NCBI RefSeq assembly: GCF_016863275.1
Contig: NZ_BOOO01000009.1
Span: forward strand, 248,001-312,000
DNA from: Planotetraspora mira
GTDB taxonomy: Bacteria; Actinomycetota; Actinomycetes; Streptosporangiales; Streptosporangiaceae
Direction of reading: 5' to 3'
Length of the DNA stretch: 64,000 nucleotides
Under the pieces are notes generated by a model. It was not told where the DNA came from. It saw only the letters and a list, made by a program, of their open reading frames with translations, and did not search any database. Positions 52,194-60,565 of the stretch are shown here, one piece after another. Positions within the stretch are counted from its first letter, which is position 1. Each line of letters begins with the position of its first letter. The position numbers were made by a program, and so were the translations under genes.

Positions 52194-52220
52194 GAACGTG
52201 GGTGTAGCACGCCCACGTTC
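52194..52220. promoter_or_regulatory. 27-bp dyad GAACGTGGG-N9-CCCACGTTC upstream of an XRE gene
   Basis: Perfect 9-bp arms with a 9-nt loop. Its core GGGTGTAGCACGCCC (52200-52214) lies 35 bp before the XRE ATG and matches 12 of 15 bases of the dyad before the XRE gene at 16533. It follows the stop of the response regulator gene at 52158 and could also act as a terminator. Confidence 0.65.
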
Positions 52221-52249
52221 CCTGATGAGGTTGTAGATAGCTTGTCAAT

Positions 52250-53068
52250 ATGGACGGTGGGAGCCCTCTTGGTGAGTTCCTCCGCGCCCGGCGTTCGGTC
52301 ATGACTCCCGATCAGGTCGGTCTACCTCTGTTCGGACGCCGACGGACGCCGGGCTTACGCCGCGTCGAGGTGGCGATGCTGGCCGGCGTGAGCGTCGACT
52401 ACTACAGCCGGCTGGAGCAGGGCAGAGAATGCCATCCATCCGATCAAGTGCTCCGAGCTCTGGCCCGCGCCCTGTCGTTCGATCTCGACGCCACCGAGCA
52501 CCTGTACGAGCTCGCACGCGGTGGGCCACGCAAGCGGAGGACCGCCGAGGAGATCGATGAGGTCAGCCCGACCGTGGTGCGGTTCGTGGAGGGCTGCGAC
52601 CACGTACCGGCTGTCGTGGTGAACGGCCGGTTCGACGTGCTGGCCAGGAATCCGCTGGCCGACGCTCTCTACAACGGGCTGGAGCACCGCGACAACCTCA
52701 TCCGGCTGGCCTTCCTCGCCCCCGAGGCACGCGAGTTCTACCTGGATTGGGAGCAACATTCCCAGGTCAAGGTGGCCCATCTGCGCGCCGCGGCGGGGGC
52801 GGACCTCGAGGACCCCGCCCTGGTCGAGCTGATCGAGGAACTCGGGTCCGCAAGTGAGGATTTCCGCCGGATGTGGGCTCGCCACGAAGTACGGGCCCTG
52901 ACCGGCTCACTCATTCGCGTTCGCCACCGCGACGTCGGCGACCTCGTTCTCTCCTACGAGATGTTCACCGTCGAGAGCTCCCGCCCCCACCAGATCATCG
53001 TGTTGGCGGCCGAGCCCGGCAGCCCCTCGGAGAAGGGTCTGGCCCGGCTGGGCATTCACTCCCGGTAG
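52250..53068 (+). CDS. XRE-family regulator with MmyB-like domain
   Basis: A 272-residue regulator: XRE HTH (PGLRRVEVAMLAGVSVDYYSRLEQGRE, ~residues 35-62) and the MmyB-like domain (FDVLARNPLADALYNGLEHRDNLIRLAFL). Third member of the family in this window. The start ATG 52250 lacks a well-placed ribosome binding site; a TAGATA -10-like element lies just upstream, so leaderless translation is possible. Convergent with the GlxA gene. Confidence 0.93.
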   Translation: MDGGSPLGEFLRARRSVMTPDQVGLPLFGRRRTPGLRRVEVAMLAGVSVDYYSRLEQGRECHPSDQVLRALARALSFDLDATEHLYELARGGPRKRRTAEEIDEVSPTVVRFVEGCDHVPAVVVNGRFDVLARNPLADALYNGLEHRDNLIRLAFLAPEAREFYLDWEQHSQVKVAHLRAAAGADLEDPALVELIEELGSASEDFRRMWARHEVRALTGSLIRVRHRDVGDLVLSYEMFTVESSRPHQIIVLAAEPGSPSEKGLARLGIHSR

Positions 53069-53164
53069 AAGCCGCAGCGGGGTGCCGGAGCCGTAGACCT
53101 CGTCGCCGGTCGCCCACCGCGGATTCCCGCGGCCGGCACGCGGCCGATCAGTTGAGCGGCCCGG

Positions 53165-54142
53165 TCAGCTGGCGATCCGCACCGCACCGGGCCGTTCGTG
53201 GAACGTCCGCCGGTAGGCGGTGGGCGACACTCCGACGATCCGGGCGAAATGCGCCCGCAGACTGGCCGGCCCGCCGAAGCCGCAGGTGGCGGCGATCCAT
53301 CCGATCGGCCGGTCGCTGGTCTCCAGGAACTGCTGGGCCCGGCGCACCCGCTGCTGCAGCAGCCAGCGCAGCGGCGACATCCCGAGCGCCTCGGCGAATC
53401 GGCGCTCGACGGTGCGCACGCTGACATTGGCCTGAGCGGCCAGGTCGGCGGTGGACAACGGCAGATGCAGGTGCTCGCCGGCCCAGTCCAGCAGGGTGGC
53501 CAGCCAGTCGTCGCGGACCGCGGGCGAGACCGGGCGGTGGTACTGAGCCTGCCCGCCCTCCCGGTGCGGCGGGGTGACCAGGCGGCGGGCCAACTCGGCG
53601 GCCACCGCGGCGCCGTGGTCGACCCGCACCACGTGCAGGCAGGCGTCGATGCCGGCCACCGTCCCCGCGGAGGTGATCACATTGGAGTCCTCCACGTAGA
53701 GCACGGACGGGTCGACCCGGACGGCGGGATAGCGGTGGCTCAGCTCCTCCGCGTGCAGCCAGTGAGTGGTGGCCCTGCGCCCGTCGAGCACCCCGGCGGC
53801 GGCCAGGACGAAGGCGCCGGAACAGATGGACAGGATCCGGATCCCCCGCTGGTACGCATTCCGAACGACCTCCACCAACTCCGCCGGCGGGTCGTCGTGC
53901 ACATTCGTGCAGGCCGGGACGACGAGCGTGTCCGCCGATTCCAGATCCCACCCGTGACGGACCGGGGGGAGGGTGAATCCCGGGCTCAGCCGCACCGGCC
54001 CGCTCCCGACCGGGACCACCGAGAACTCGTACCACGGATCGGCCAGGTGCGGCCGGTCGACGCCGAAGATCTGACACGGGACGGCCGCTTCGAAGATCGG
54101 CATGTCGTCGGTGACAGCCATGACGACGCGATGGGGGCGCAT
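53165..54142 (-). CDS. GlxA-family AraC-type regulator (DJ-1/PfpI domain)
   Basis: A 325-residue regulator: an N-terminal DJ-1/PfpI-like domain (residues ~8-180, with SICSGAFVLAAAGVLDGRRATTHW) and a C-terminal AraC HTH (STADLAAQANVSVRTVERRFAEALGMSPLRWLLQQRVRRAQQFLE). Usually detects amides or related small ligands. Start ATG 54142. Divergent from the saccharopine dehydrogenase-like gene at 54237, the likely target. Confidence 0.94.
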   Translation of the reverse strand: MRPHRVVMAVTDDMPIFEAAVPCQIFGVDRPHLADPWYEFSVVPVGSGPVRLSPGFTLPPVRHGWDLESADTLVVPACTNVHDDPPAELVEVVRNAYQRGIRILSICSGAFVLAAAGVLDGRRATTHWLHAEELSHRYPAVRVDPSVLYVEDSNVITSAGTVAGIDACLHVVRVDHGAAVAAELARRLVTPPHREGGQAQYHRPVSPAVRDDWLATLLDWAGEHLHLPLSTADLAAQANVSVRTVERRFAEALGMSPLRWLLQQRVRRAQQFLETSDRPIGWIAATCGFGGPASLRAHFARIVGVSPTAYRRTFHERPGAVRIAS

Positions 54143-54236
54143 GGCGCGAATCTAGCGCAGGTTGACGTCGAGGACGGTGGCCCCCGACGGCACCGCTCGG
54201 CAGGATCGAAGGAGTTCCCACGGCTGGAGAGACCTG

Positions 54237-55298
54237 ATGATCGAGACCAACGACCGACCTGATCACGGACCCGCGAAGCCGGTGGTCGCCGTGTTCGGCG
54301 CCTACGGGCACACCGCCCGGTTCGTGACGGCGGAGTTGCTGGCGCGCGGTTGGACGCCGGTGCTGTCCGGGCGGGACGCGGCGAAGCTTGAGGCGGCCGC
54401 CGCCGTCCACCCCGGCGTGGAGTGGAGGGTCGCCTCGGCCGACGTCCCCGCCTCGCTCGACCAGGCGATCGCCGGCGCGGCCGCGGTGATCAACTGTGCC
54501 GGGCCGTTCGCCGACACGGCCCCGCCGCTGATCGAAGCCGCGCTGCGCGCCGGGATCCACTACCTGGACGTCACGGGCGAGACCCTGGTGGCGGTCGACA
54601 CCTTCGACACCTACCGGGATGACCCGCGAGTGAAGGAGGCGGGCATCGTGGTGGCACCGGTGATGGCGTTCTACGGCGCGCTGGGCGACCTGCTCGCCAC
54701 CGTCGCGATCGGTGACTGGCCTGCGGCCGACGAGATCTCGATCGCGGTGGCCCTGGACAGCTGGCACCCGACCCGCGGAACCCTGCTGGCCGGCCGGCGC
54801 CGGGCGGGGCGGCGGGTGGTCTTCTCCGACCATCACCTCCAGGTCCTCGCGGGCGACGAGCCGCCGCCGAAGGGGACCTGGACATTCTCCGCGCCCTTCG
54901 GCACCCAGGACGTCGTAGGGCAGTTCTCCACCACCGACGTGATCACCGTCTCCCGGCACCTGGACACCGCGCGGATCAACACCTTCCTGAACGTCGCCCC
55001 GCTGAAGGACCTCGGCGACCCGGAGACCAAGGGCCCGCAGGCCACTGACGCCAGCGGCCGATCGGCCCAGGTCTTCCTGGTCGAGGTCGTCGTCCGCCGG
55101 GGGGAGGAGGAGCGGCGGGCGTCGGCGCGCGGCCGTGACATCTACGCCGTCACCGCGCCGATCGTGGTGGAGGCCACCGAGCGGATCCTGACCGGCCGCA
55201 CCCGGGCCGCCGGCGTCGTCACCGCCGGGGAGATCTTCGATGCCGAGGACTTCCTGCGGTCCCTGCCGCTGGACGAACTGTCGCTCGGCGACGGGTGA
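54237..55298 (+). CDS. Saccharopine dehydrogenase-like NAD(P)-binding protein
   Basis: A 353-residue Rossmann-fold protein: VVAVFGAYGHTARFVTAELLARGW (~residues 16-39), VINCAGPFADTAPPLIEAALRAGIHYLDVTGE typical of the saccharopine dehydrogenase-like/trans-acting enoyl reductase family. Substrate unknown. ATG 54237 follows CTGGAGAG. Divergent from the GlxA regulator (94 bp), likely under its control. Confidence 0.9.
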   Translation: MIETNDRPDHGPAKPVVAVFGAYGHTARFVTAELLARGWTPVLSGRDAAKLEAAAAVHPGVEWRVASADVPASLDQAIAGAAAVINCAGPFADTAPPLIEAALRAGIHYLDVTGETLVAVDTFDTYRDDPRVKEAGIVVAPVMAFYGALGDLLATVAIGDWPAADEISIAVALDSWHPTRGTLLAGRRRAGRRVVFSDHHLQVLAGDEPPPKGTWTFSAPFGTQDVVGQFSTTDVITVSRHLDTARINTFLNVAPLKDLGDPETKGPQATDASGRSAQVFLVEVVVRRGEEERRASARGRDIYAVTAPIVVEATERILTGRTRAAGVVTAGEIFDAEDFLRSLPLDELSLGDG

Positions 55299-55434
55299 CC
55301 TCCGGCCTCATCGCCACAACGCCGTCGACCGGGCCGTTCACGGCGCGGATCAAGGTTCAGCCGGCTGATCGCGATCCACTGCACCAGGGGATGAAGTATC
55401 TTCACGTCAAGATAGAAGGGAACAGGAGCCGTCC

Positions 55435-55803
55435 ATGCTGCATCACGTCCAATTGGCCTGTCCCCCCGGAAGCGAACCCGCCCTCCGGGTCTTCTATGAA
55501 GGCGTGCTCGGTCTGGCCGAGATCCCCAAGCCTCCCGTGCTCGCCGCACGTGGCGGGTGCTGGTTCCGCGGCCACGGCATCGAGTTGCACCTGGGCGTCG
55601 AATCCGACTTCCGCCCGGCCCGCAAGGCGCACCCCGGCCTCCTGGTCCAGGAGATCGACCAGTGGGCCCGGCGCCTGAGCGAGGCCGGGTACCCCGTCGT
55701 CTTCGACGACGACTTTCCAGGGATGCGCCGCTTCTACAGCGAGGACCCGCACGGCAATCGTCTGGAGTTCCTGGAACCGCTCTCCCGATCGCCGAGCGCA
55801 TGA
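55435..55803 (+). CDS. VOC/glyoxalase-family protein
   Basis: A 122-residue vicinal oxygen chelate protein: MLHHVQLACPPGSEPALRVFYEGVLGLAEIPKPP, FRGHGIELHLGVESDF, and a C-terminal GMRRFYSEDPHGNRLEFLEPL with the typical DPxGNxxEF motif. Metal-ligand positions are partly present (His4, Glu near the end). Could bind an antibiotic or act on a small molecule. The stop overlaps the SUMF1 start (ATGA). Confidence 0.9.
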   Translation: MLHHVQLACPPGSEPALRVFYEGVLGLAEIPKPPVLAARGGCWFRGHGIELHLGVESDFRPARKAHPGLLVQEIDQWARRLSEAGYPVVFDDDFPGMRRFYSEDPHGNRLEFLEPLSRSPSA

Positions 55804-56450
55804 TCGAGATACCTGCCGGGGAGATCGTCCTGCGGGACGAGGGCACGAGGACGGACTGGAGGGTCGAGGTCGGGGCCTTCCTGCTGGCGCCGTACCCCGT
55901 GACCCGCGAGTTGTATGACGCGGTTCGAGGGGAGGCGCCCGCGAGCCCGGCGGGGCCGCGGACGCCGGTGACCGAGGTCTCCTGGAAGGAGGCCGTTCGG
56001 TTCTGCAACCTGCTCTCGCAGGGAGCGGGGCTCGAACCCTGCTACTCGATGGGTGACGACCCCGACGGTCAGGACGTGGTCTGCGACTGGGAGGCGGACG
56101 GCTACCGCCTCCCGTCCGAGGCGGAGTGGGAGTACGCGTGCAGGGCCGGGACCTCCGGCGTCCGCTACGGAGAACTGGACGAGATCGCCTGGTACCGCGA
56201 GAACTCCGGCGGTGAAATACGCGATGTCGCAACCAAGGCGCCGAACGCGTGGGGCCTCCACGACATGATCGGCAACGTGTGGGAGTGGTGCTGGGACCTC
56301 TACGATCCCGGCGTCTACGGGCCGTACCGCGTATTCCGCGGCGGAGGTGCGCATGATCGACCCCGCGGATGCCGGGCGTCGTGCCGCCGCAAGAGTCACC
56401 CGACCTTCCGCATCGACGACCTCGGGTTCCGGCTCGCCCGCTCGCGGTGA
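55800..56450 (+). CDS. SUMF1/formylglycine-generating-enzyme-like protein
   Basis: A 216-residue protein of the FGE-sulfatase fold: NLLSQGAGLEPCYSMG, YRLPSEAEWEYACRAGT, PNAWGLHDMIGNVWEWCWDLYD and GFRLARSR, typical of SUMF1 domains. The first of the two catalytic cysteines of true FGE (near GGSYLC) is not present; the region reads RGGGAHDRPRGCRASCRR, the pattern of non-FGE family members. Translationally coupled to the VOC gene. Its reaction is not known. Confidence 0.88.
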   Translation: MIEIPAGEIVLRDEGTRTDWRVEVGAFLLAPYPVTRELYDAVRGEAPASPAGPRTPVTEVSWKEAVRFCNLLSQGAGLEPCYSMGDDPDGQDVVCDWEADGYRLPSEAEWEYACRAGTSGVRYGELDEIAWYRENSGGEIRDVATKAPNAWGLHDMIGNVWEWCWDLYDPGVYGPYRVFRGGGAHDRPRGCRASCRRKSHPTFRIDDLGFRLARSR

Positions 56451-56567
56451 AGCAGTCGAATCGCCGGCGTTCTCGACTCCGCAGGTTCCGCTTCCGGGAG
56501 GTCGCGTGGTCCACTGTGCGGCGTGAGCCTGACGAAATCGGGGATCGTGAAGAGGTGGTGAATCGTG

Positions 56568-56954
56568 ATGGCTGAGCGATCTCAGGGCGCCGCTCTTTCC
56601 CCCGCGGATCAGGCGATCATGCGGGATCTCCTCGGCGCCGACCGCGAGCGGACCCTGGAGCGAGTCGCCTCGCTGACACGCGACTGGGACGCCATCGTCC
56701 AGTCGGCCGCGCTGGTGGCCACCGATGACGAGCACGACCCCGAGGGGTCGTCCACCGCCTTCGAGCGCGCCCATGTCCAGTCCCTGCTCGACCAGGCGCA
56801 GAGCCATCTCGCCGATTTGGACACGGCGATGGAACGGCTCAACGACGGGACGTACGGGGTGTGCGAGAGGTGCGGACGCCCCGTCGCGGTCGAACGCCTG
56901 AAGGTCCGCCCAGCGGCGAAGACCTGCATCACCTGCGCGACCGCCCGACGCTGA
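56568..56954 (+). CDS. TraR/DksA-family zinc-finger protein
   Basis: A 128-residue protein with a helical N-terminal hairpin and a C-terminal zinc finger: YGVCERCGRPVAVERLKVRPAAKTCITCATAR, with CxxC...CxxC. Proteins of this family bind RNA polymerase secondary channels or are general zinc-finger factors; the actinomycete versions are mostly uncharacterised. ATG 56568 is preferred; GTG 56565 is one codon upstream. Confidence 0.92.
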   Translation: MAERSQGAALSPADQAIMRDLLGADRERTLERVASLTRDWDAIVQSAALVATDDEHDPEGSSTAFERAHVQSLLDQAQSHLADLDTAMERLNDGTYGVCERCGRPVAVERLKVRPAAKTCITCATARR

Positions 56955-57014
56955 GGCGACCGTCGCGTGCTACGTTCCATTCCGGATGTTCTGCTTCCGG
57001 ATTGTGAGGGTGCG

Positions 57015-57980
57015 GTGAGATCCGACGCGAGCCCGACGGCACGGGCGCTGATGGCTCTCGAACTGGTCCAGGGCAGCCCGGGCATCACCGCGGACCGGCT
57101 CGCCGACAAGCTCGGCGTCTCGGAGCGGGCAGCCCGGCGGTACGTCGGCATCCTCCGCGAGGCCGGCATCCCGATCGAGTCCGTCCGGGGCCCCTACGGG
57201 GGCTACCGCGTCGGCCGCGGCCTCCGGCTCCCGCCCCTGATGTTCAGCGCCGTCGAGGCCCTCGGCCTGGTGATGGCCGTGCTCGACGGCCATCACGACG
57301 CGAGCGATCCCACGGACCCGGTCGGCAGCGCGCTCGGCAAGATCGTGCGGGCACTCCCCGAGTCCGTGGCCGCGCAGGCAGAGGCCGTACGCCGGACCAC
57401 GGCGCCCGCCCCCGATCGCGCCGCCGCCCGGCCCGACCCCGAGACCACGACCGCCCTCGTGCAGGCCTGCTCGAACCACCGGCGGGTACGACTCGGCTAC
57501 CGCTCCGAGGCCGGGTCGGAGTGGGTCACCGAGGTCGACCCGTGGGCGGTCGTCGTCCGCCACGGCCGGTGGTATCTGCTGTGCTGGTCCCACAGCAGGC
57601 AGGCCCGCCGGGCGTACCGGATCGACCGGGTCCGCGGAGTGGAGGTGCTCGACGACCCCTTCAGCCCACCCGCCGACCTCGACCCGGTCTCCATGCTCGA
57701 GGAGCATCTCGCCGTCGGGTGGGAGTACGACGCCGAGGTCGTCATCGATGCGCCGGTCGACGCCCTCGCGCATCGCCTCCCCCGCGCTCTCGGACGGCTC
57801 GAGCCGCTCGATGCCGAGACCACCCGCCTGGTCGGCAGCACCAGCAACCCGTGGTGGTACGCCGAGCAGCTCGCGGCGATCCCGGTGCCGTACCGGATCG
57901 TGAGGTGCCCCGAGCTCCAGGAGGTCGCGCGCGTCGTCGGGTCGCGGCTCCTGGCGGCGGGTGAGGGTCCGCGTCCCTGA
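57015..57980 (+). CDS. WYL-domain regulator (YafY-type, HTH_11)
   Basis: A 321-residue regulator: N-terminal helix-turn-helix ARALMALELVQGSPGITADRLADKLGVSERAARRYVGILREAGIPIESVRGPYGGYRVG and WYL domain CSNHRRVRLGYRSEAGSEWVTEVDPWAVVVRHGRWYLLCWSHSRQARRAYRIDRVRGVEVL. WYL domains sense nucleic-acid or nucleotide ligands. GTG 57015 gives the family start; a longer reading frame begins at 56967. Confidence 0.92.
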   Translation: MRSDASPTARALMALELVQGSPGITADRLADKLGVSERAARRYVGILREAGIPIESVRGPYGGYRVGRGLRLPPLMFSAVEALGLVMAVLDGHHDASDPTDPVGSALGKIVRALPESVAAQAEAVRRTTAPAPDRAAARPDPETTTALVQACSNHRRVRLGYRSEAGSEWVTEVDPWAVVVRHGRWYLLCWSHSRQARRAYRIDRVRGVEVLDDPFSPPADLDPVSMLEEHLAVGWEYDAEVVIDAPVDALAHRLPRALGRLEPLDAETTRLVGSTSNPWWYAEQLAAIPVPYRIVRCPELQEVARVVGSRLLAAGEGPRP

Positions 57981-58136
57981 CCGACAGGCCGGGCCAGGCG
58001 ATCACCGTCGGACTTCCGACGCGATCTTTGCCTGCCTGCGCCGGTGTGAGATAACGGGCCATGAGGCGCTCGACATCGATCTCACGCCGCGAAGGATGCG
58101 GAGACGGTCGAGGATGACGACCCGGGACGGAGGCTG

Positions 58137-58832
58137 ATGGAGACGAGCCCGACCGGCGAGGAGTACCTGCTGATCACCAGCAAGGACCGGGCATTACCGA
58201 GCGTCGTGATCCTCTGCCTGACCGTGGCTGTGCTCGCCGGGGGGTACCTGACGCTCCGGTGGGTCTCACAGCACATTCACGGATTCGCCCTCGGCTTGGC
58301 CTACTCGGCGGGAGGCCTGCTCCTCCTGCTGGCGTTCTGGGTGGTGGACACGCACGTGACACACCTGATGAATTGGGCGTTCTGGCGGCGGCGGGGGGTG
58401 CCGGCGATGCGGCTGACTCCCGCAGGCTTGGACTACAGTGCCGCCTTCGCCGGCACGTTTCCGCTCCATGTTCCGTGGGACCTGGTCGAGGGTTGCGGCT
58501 ACCGGCCGAACAGCGACGGACATCCTTTCTGGTGTGCAGGCCTTCACCCTGTCGCCGTCATGGACGCGGTGCCCGCCTCGATCTTCGTGAGGCCCGTTCC
58601 CCCGATCCGCGCCCGGGAGGTCGCTGAAGAACTGGCCCGAACCGCCGCTGCGGAGGGTGAGAGCGTCGATGTCGGTCTGCTCACGCACATGTTGGCATTC
58701 GGTACGCCAGTGGCCATCAACCTCCACCGGGTCCATGGCGTGCCGCTGGCGGAGGTCGACGAAAAGCTCCGGGAATGGACGCACGGGCGGTGCTCGTTCC
58801 GGGCCGATACCCGAGGACCGGGCTTCTTCTGA
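58137..58832 (+). CDS. Hypothetical membrane protein
   Basis: A 231-residue protein with two N-terminal membrane segments (~22-42 and ~50-70), followed by a soluble region with RRRGVPAMRLTPAGLDYSAAFAGTFPLHVPWDLVEGCGYR. No family recognised. Same strand and 156 bp after the WYL gene; function unknown. Confidence 0.78.
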   Translation: METSPTGEEYLLITSKDRALPSVVILCLTVAVLAGGYLTLRWVSQHIHGFALGLAYSAGGLLLLLAFWVVDTHVTHLMNWAFWRRRGVPAMRLTPAGLDYSAAFAGTFPLHVPWDLVEGCGYRPNSDGHPFWCAGLHPVAVMDAVPASIFVRPVPPIRAREVAEELARTAAAEGESVDVGLLTHMLAFGTPVAINLHRVHGVPLAEVDEKLREWTHGRCSFRADTRGPGFF

Positions 58833-59012
58833 TCCGTCGGCCGACGTGGTGCTTTCGCGGTATCCGCGCCGTCACTCTTACTCAGCCTAGGCCGGTCTCC
58901 GGGCCGTGCCGATGGTGCGGACACCCGAACTCGCCCAGGTGCCCGCACCCCCATCGGTGAGGTGCCGGAGCCCTGGCCCGCGCTCGGCGAGCCCGGCCAG
59001 TCTTTGATCAAC

Positions 59013-59037
59013 GGACGCGGCGCCGAAGGCCGCGTCC
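59013..59037 (+). promoter_or_regulatory. 9-bp hairpin 21 bp before the hydrolase start
   Basis: GGACGCGGC at 59013-59021 and GCCGCGTCC at 59029-59037 form a perfect stem with a 7-nt loop, just upstream of the ATG at 59059. Could influence translation, or be a leftover terminator of the previous gene. Confidence 0.45.
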
Positions 59038-59058
59038 CTGATCCGACGAGGATGTGCC

Positions 59059-60519
59059 ATGCGGCCTACGACAGCTCACGCGAGGACCACTGAAGGAGCC
59101 GGCGCGTCCACGGCGAGACGGTGGATGTCGCTCCCGCTCGCTCTCTGGGCGGTCGCGCTGTCCGCGGTCGTCCTGTCGGCCGGTCCCGCGCACGCCGCGC
59201 CGGGCGGCCTGACCACGACCGAGGTGTCCTTCTCCGGCGACGGCGGGGTGGTGCTGCGCGGAACCGTTCTGGCACCGGCGTCGGCGACGCGACGCCGGCC
59301 CGCCCTGGTCATGGTGCAGGGCGCGGGAACCCGCGGCCGGGGGGAGTTGCGCGCGGAGGCCGAGGCATTCGCCCGTCTCGGCATCGTGACGCTCATCTAC
59401 GACAAGCGGACCATCGGGTACTCCCTGTTCCATCGCGACTACTCGGTGCTGGCCGACGACGCGCTCGCCGCGTTGCGCCTGATGCGTGCCCGCGCCGACG
59501 TCGACCCGGCACGTCTCGGGCTGTGGGCCCAGTCGGAAGGGGCCTGGGTCGCCTCGCTGGCGGCCGCCCGCTCGGCCGACCCGAAGTTCCTGATCACGGT
59601 CGGGGCGGTAGGCAGCACCCCGGCCGCGCAGACGGCATGGGGGTACGGTCAATTCCTCCGGCATGCCGGGGTGTCCGGCTCGCTGCCGCGCACGATGCAG
59701 GAGACGGGCCTCCGGCTGCTGGTCGGCGCCGGCCTGTTCCCCGAGGCCGACTACGACCCGGTGCCCGCGTGGCAGAACGTACACCAGCCGGTACTCGCGC
59801 AGTGGGGTGAGTTCGACCGTGAAGCCCTGCCCGCGGAGAGCAGCCGGATCATCCGCCAGGCGCTGGAGCGCGGCGGCGACACCCGGTACACGATCCGGTT
59901 CGTTCCCGGGGTCCGGCACGACCTGAACCTCACCGCCGACGACGGCTTCGACCGGATCGACAGCCTCCCACCCGGCTACGGCGAATTCGAGGCCTCCTGG
60001 ATCGACGGCCTGGCCCACGACGTGCCGCCGGCCACCGTGGGGACGGTTCCGCAGCCGAACCAGATGAGCCGCCCGCTGACGCCGTCGGCCTGGTACGAGT
60101 CGCCGTGGCTGCACCTCGCCGTTTTCGCGCTACTGCTGGCGGCCTTCGCCGGATACCCGGTGACCGCGGCCGTGCGCCGCGTCCTCGGCCGCCGCGGCGC
60201 CCCGCTCGTCCGGCGTCCCGCCCGCTGGCTGGCCGCGCTCGGACTGACGACCACCTTGGGTTCCTTGCTGTACCTCTGTTTCATGCTGGCGACGGCGGCG
60301 AACGTCGTCGGCCCCGTGGTGGCCGGCCGGCCCCTGCCGTGGCTCGTCCTGCAGGTGCTCACCGTGGCCACCGTCGTCACCACGCTCGCCACGGCGCTTG
60401 CGTGGAGACGCCACCGCCGCAGCCTCGACCGCGCCGGGCGGGTACGGCTCGGCGTGCTCCTCACCGGCGGCCTGGTGTTCCTGCCGTGGGCGCTGTACTG
60501 GGGCCTGCTACTGCCGTGA
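59059..60519 (+). CDS. Secreted/membrane-anchored alpha/beta hydrolase
   Basis: A 486-residue protein. A signal peptide ends after AHA at residue 46. The extracytoplasmic part is an alpha/beta hydrolase: VMVQGAGTRGRGELRAEAEAFARLGIVTLIYDKR, nucleophile segment LWAQSEGAWVASLAA, acid DRE and His in GVRHDLNL. The last ~130 residues hold about four membrane helices (~355-375, 398-415, 425-445, 465-482). Substrate unknown. Lies upstream of the kinase gene at 60566 on the same strand. Confidence 0.88.
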   Translation: MRPTTAHARTTEGAGASTARRWMSLPLALWAVALSAVVLSAGPAHAAPGGLTTTEVSFSGDGGVVLRGTVLAPASATRRRPALVMVQGAGTRGRGELRAEAEAFARLGIVTLIYDKRTIGYSLFHRDYSVLADDALAALRLMRARADVDPARLGLWAQSEGAWVASLAAARSADPKFLITVGAVGSTPAAQTAWGYGQFLRHAGVSGSLPRTMQETGLRLLVGAGLFPEADYDPVPAWQNVHQPVLAQWGEFDREALPAESSRIIRQALERGGDTRYTIRFVPGVRHDLNLTADDGFDRIDSLPPGYGEFEASWIDGLAHDVPPATVGTVPQPNQMSRPLTPSAWYESPWLHLAVFALLLAAFAGYPVTAAVRRVLGRRGAPLVRRPARWLAALGLTTTLGSLLYLCFMLATAANVVGPVVAGRPLPWLVLQVLTVATVVTTLATALAWRRHRRSLDRAGRVRLGVLLTGGLVFLPWALYWGLLLP

Positions 60520-60565
60520 GAGGTATCCGTGCCTGCTCCGAGACGCAACTGGGAGGATTCACACC

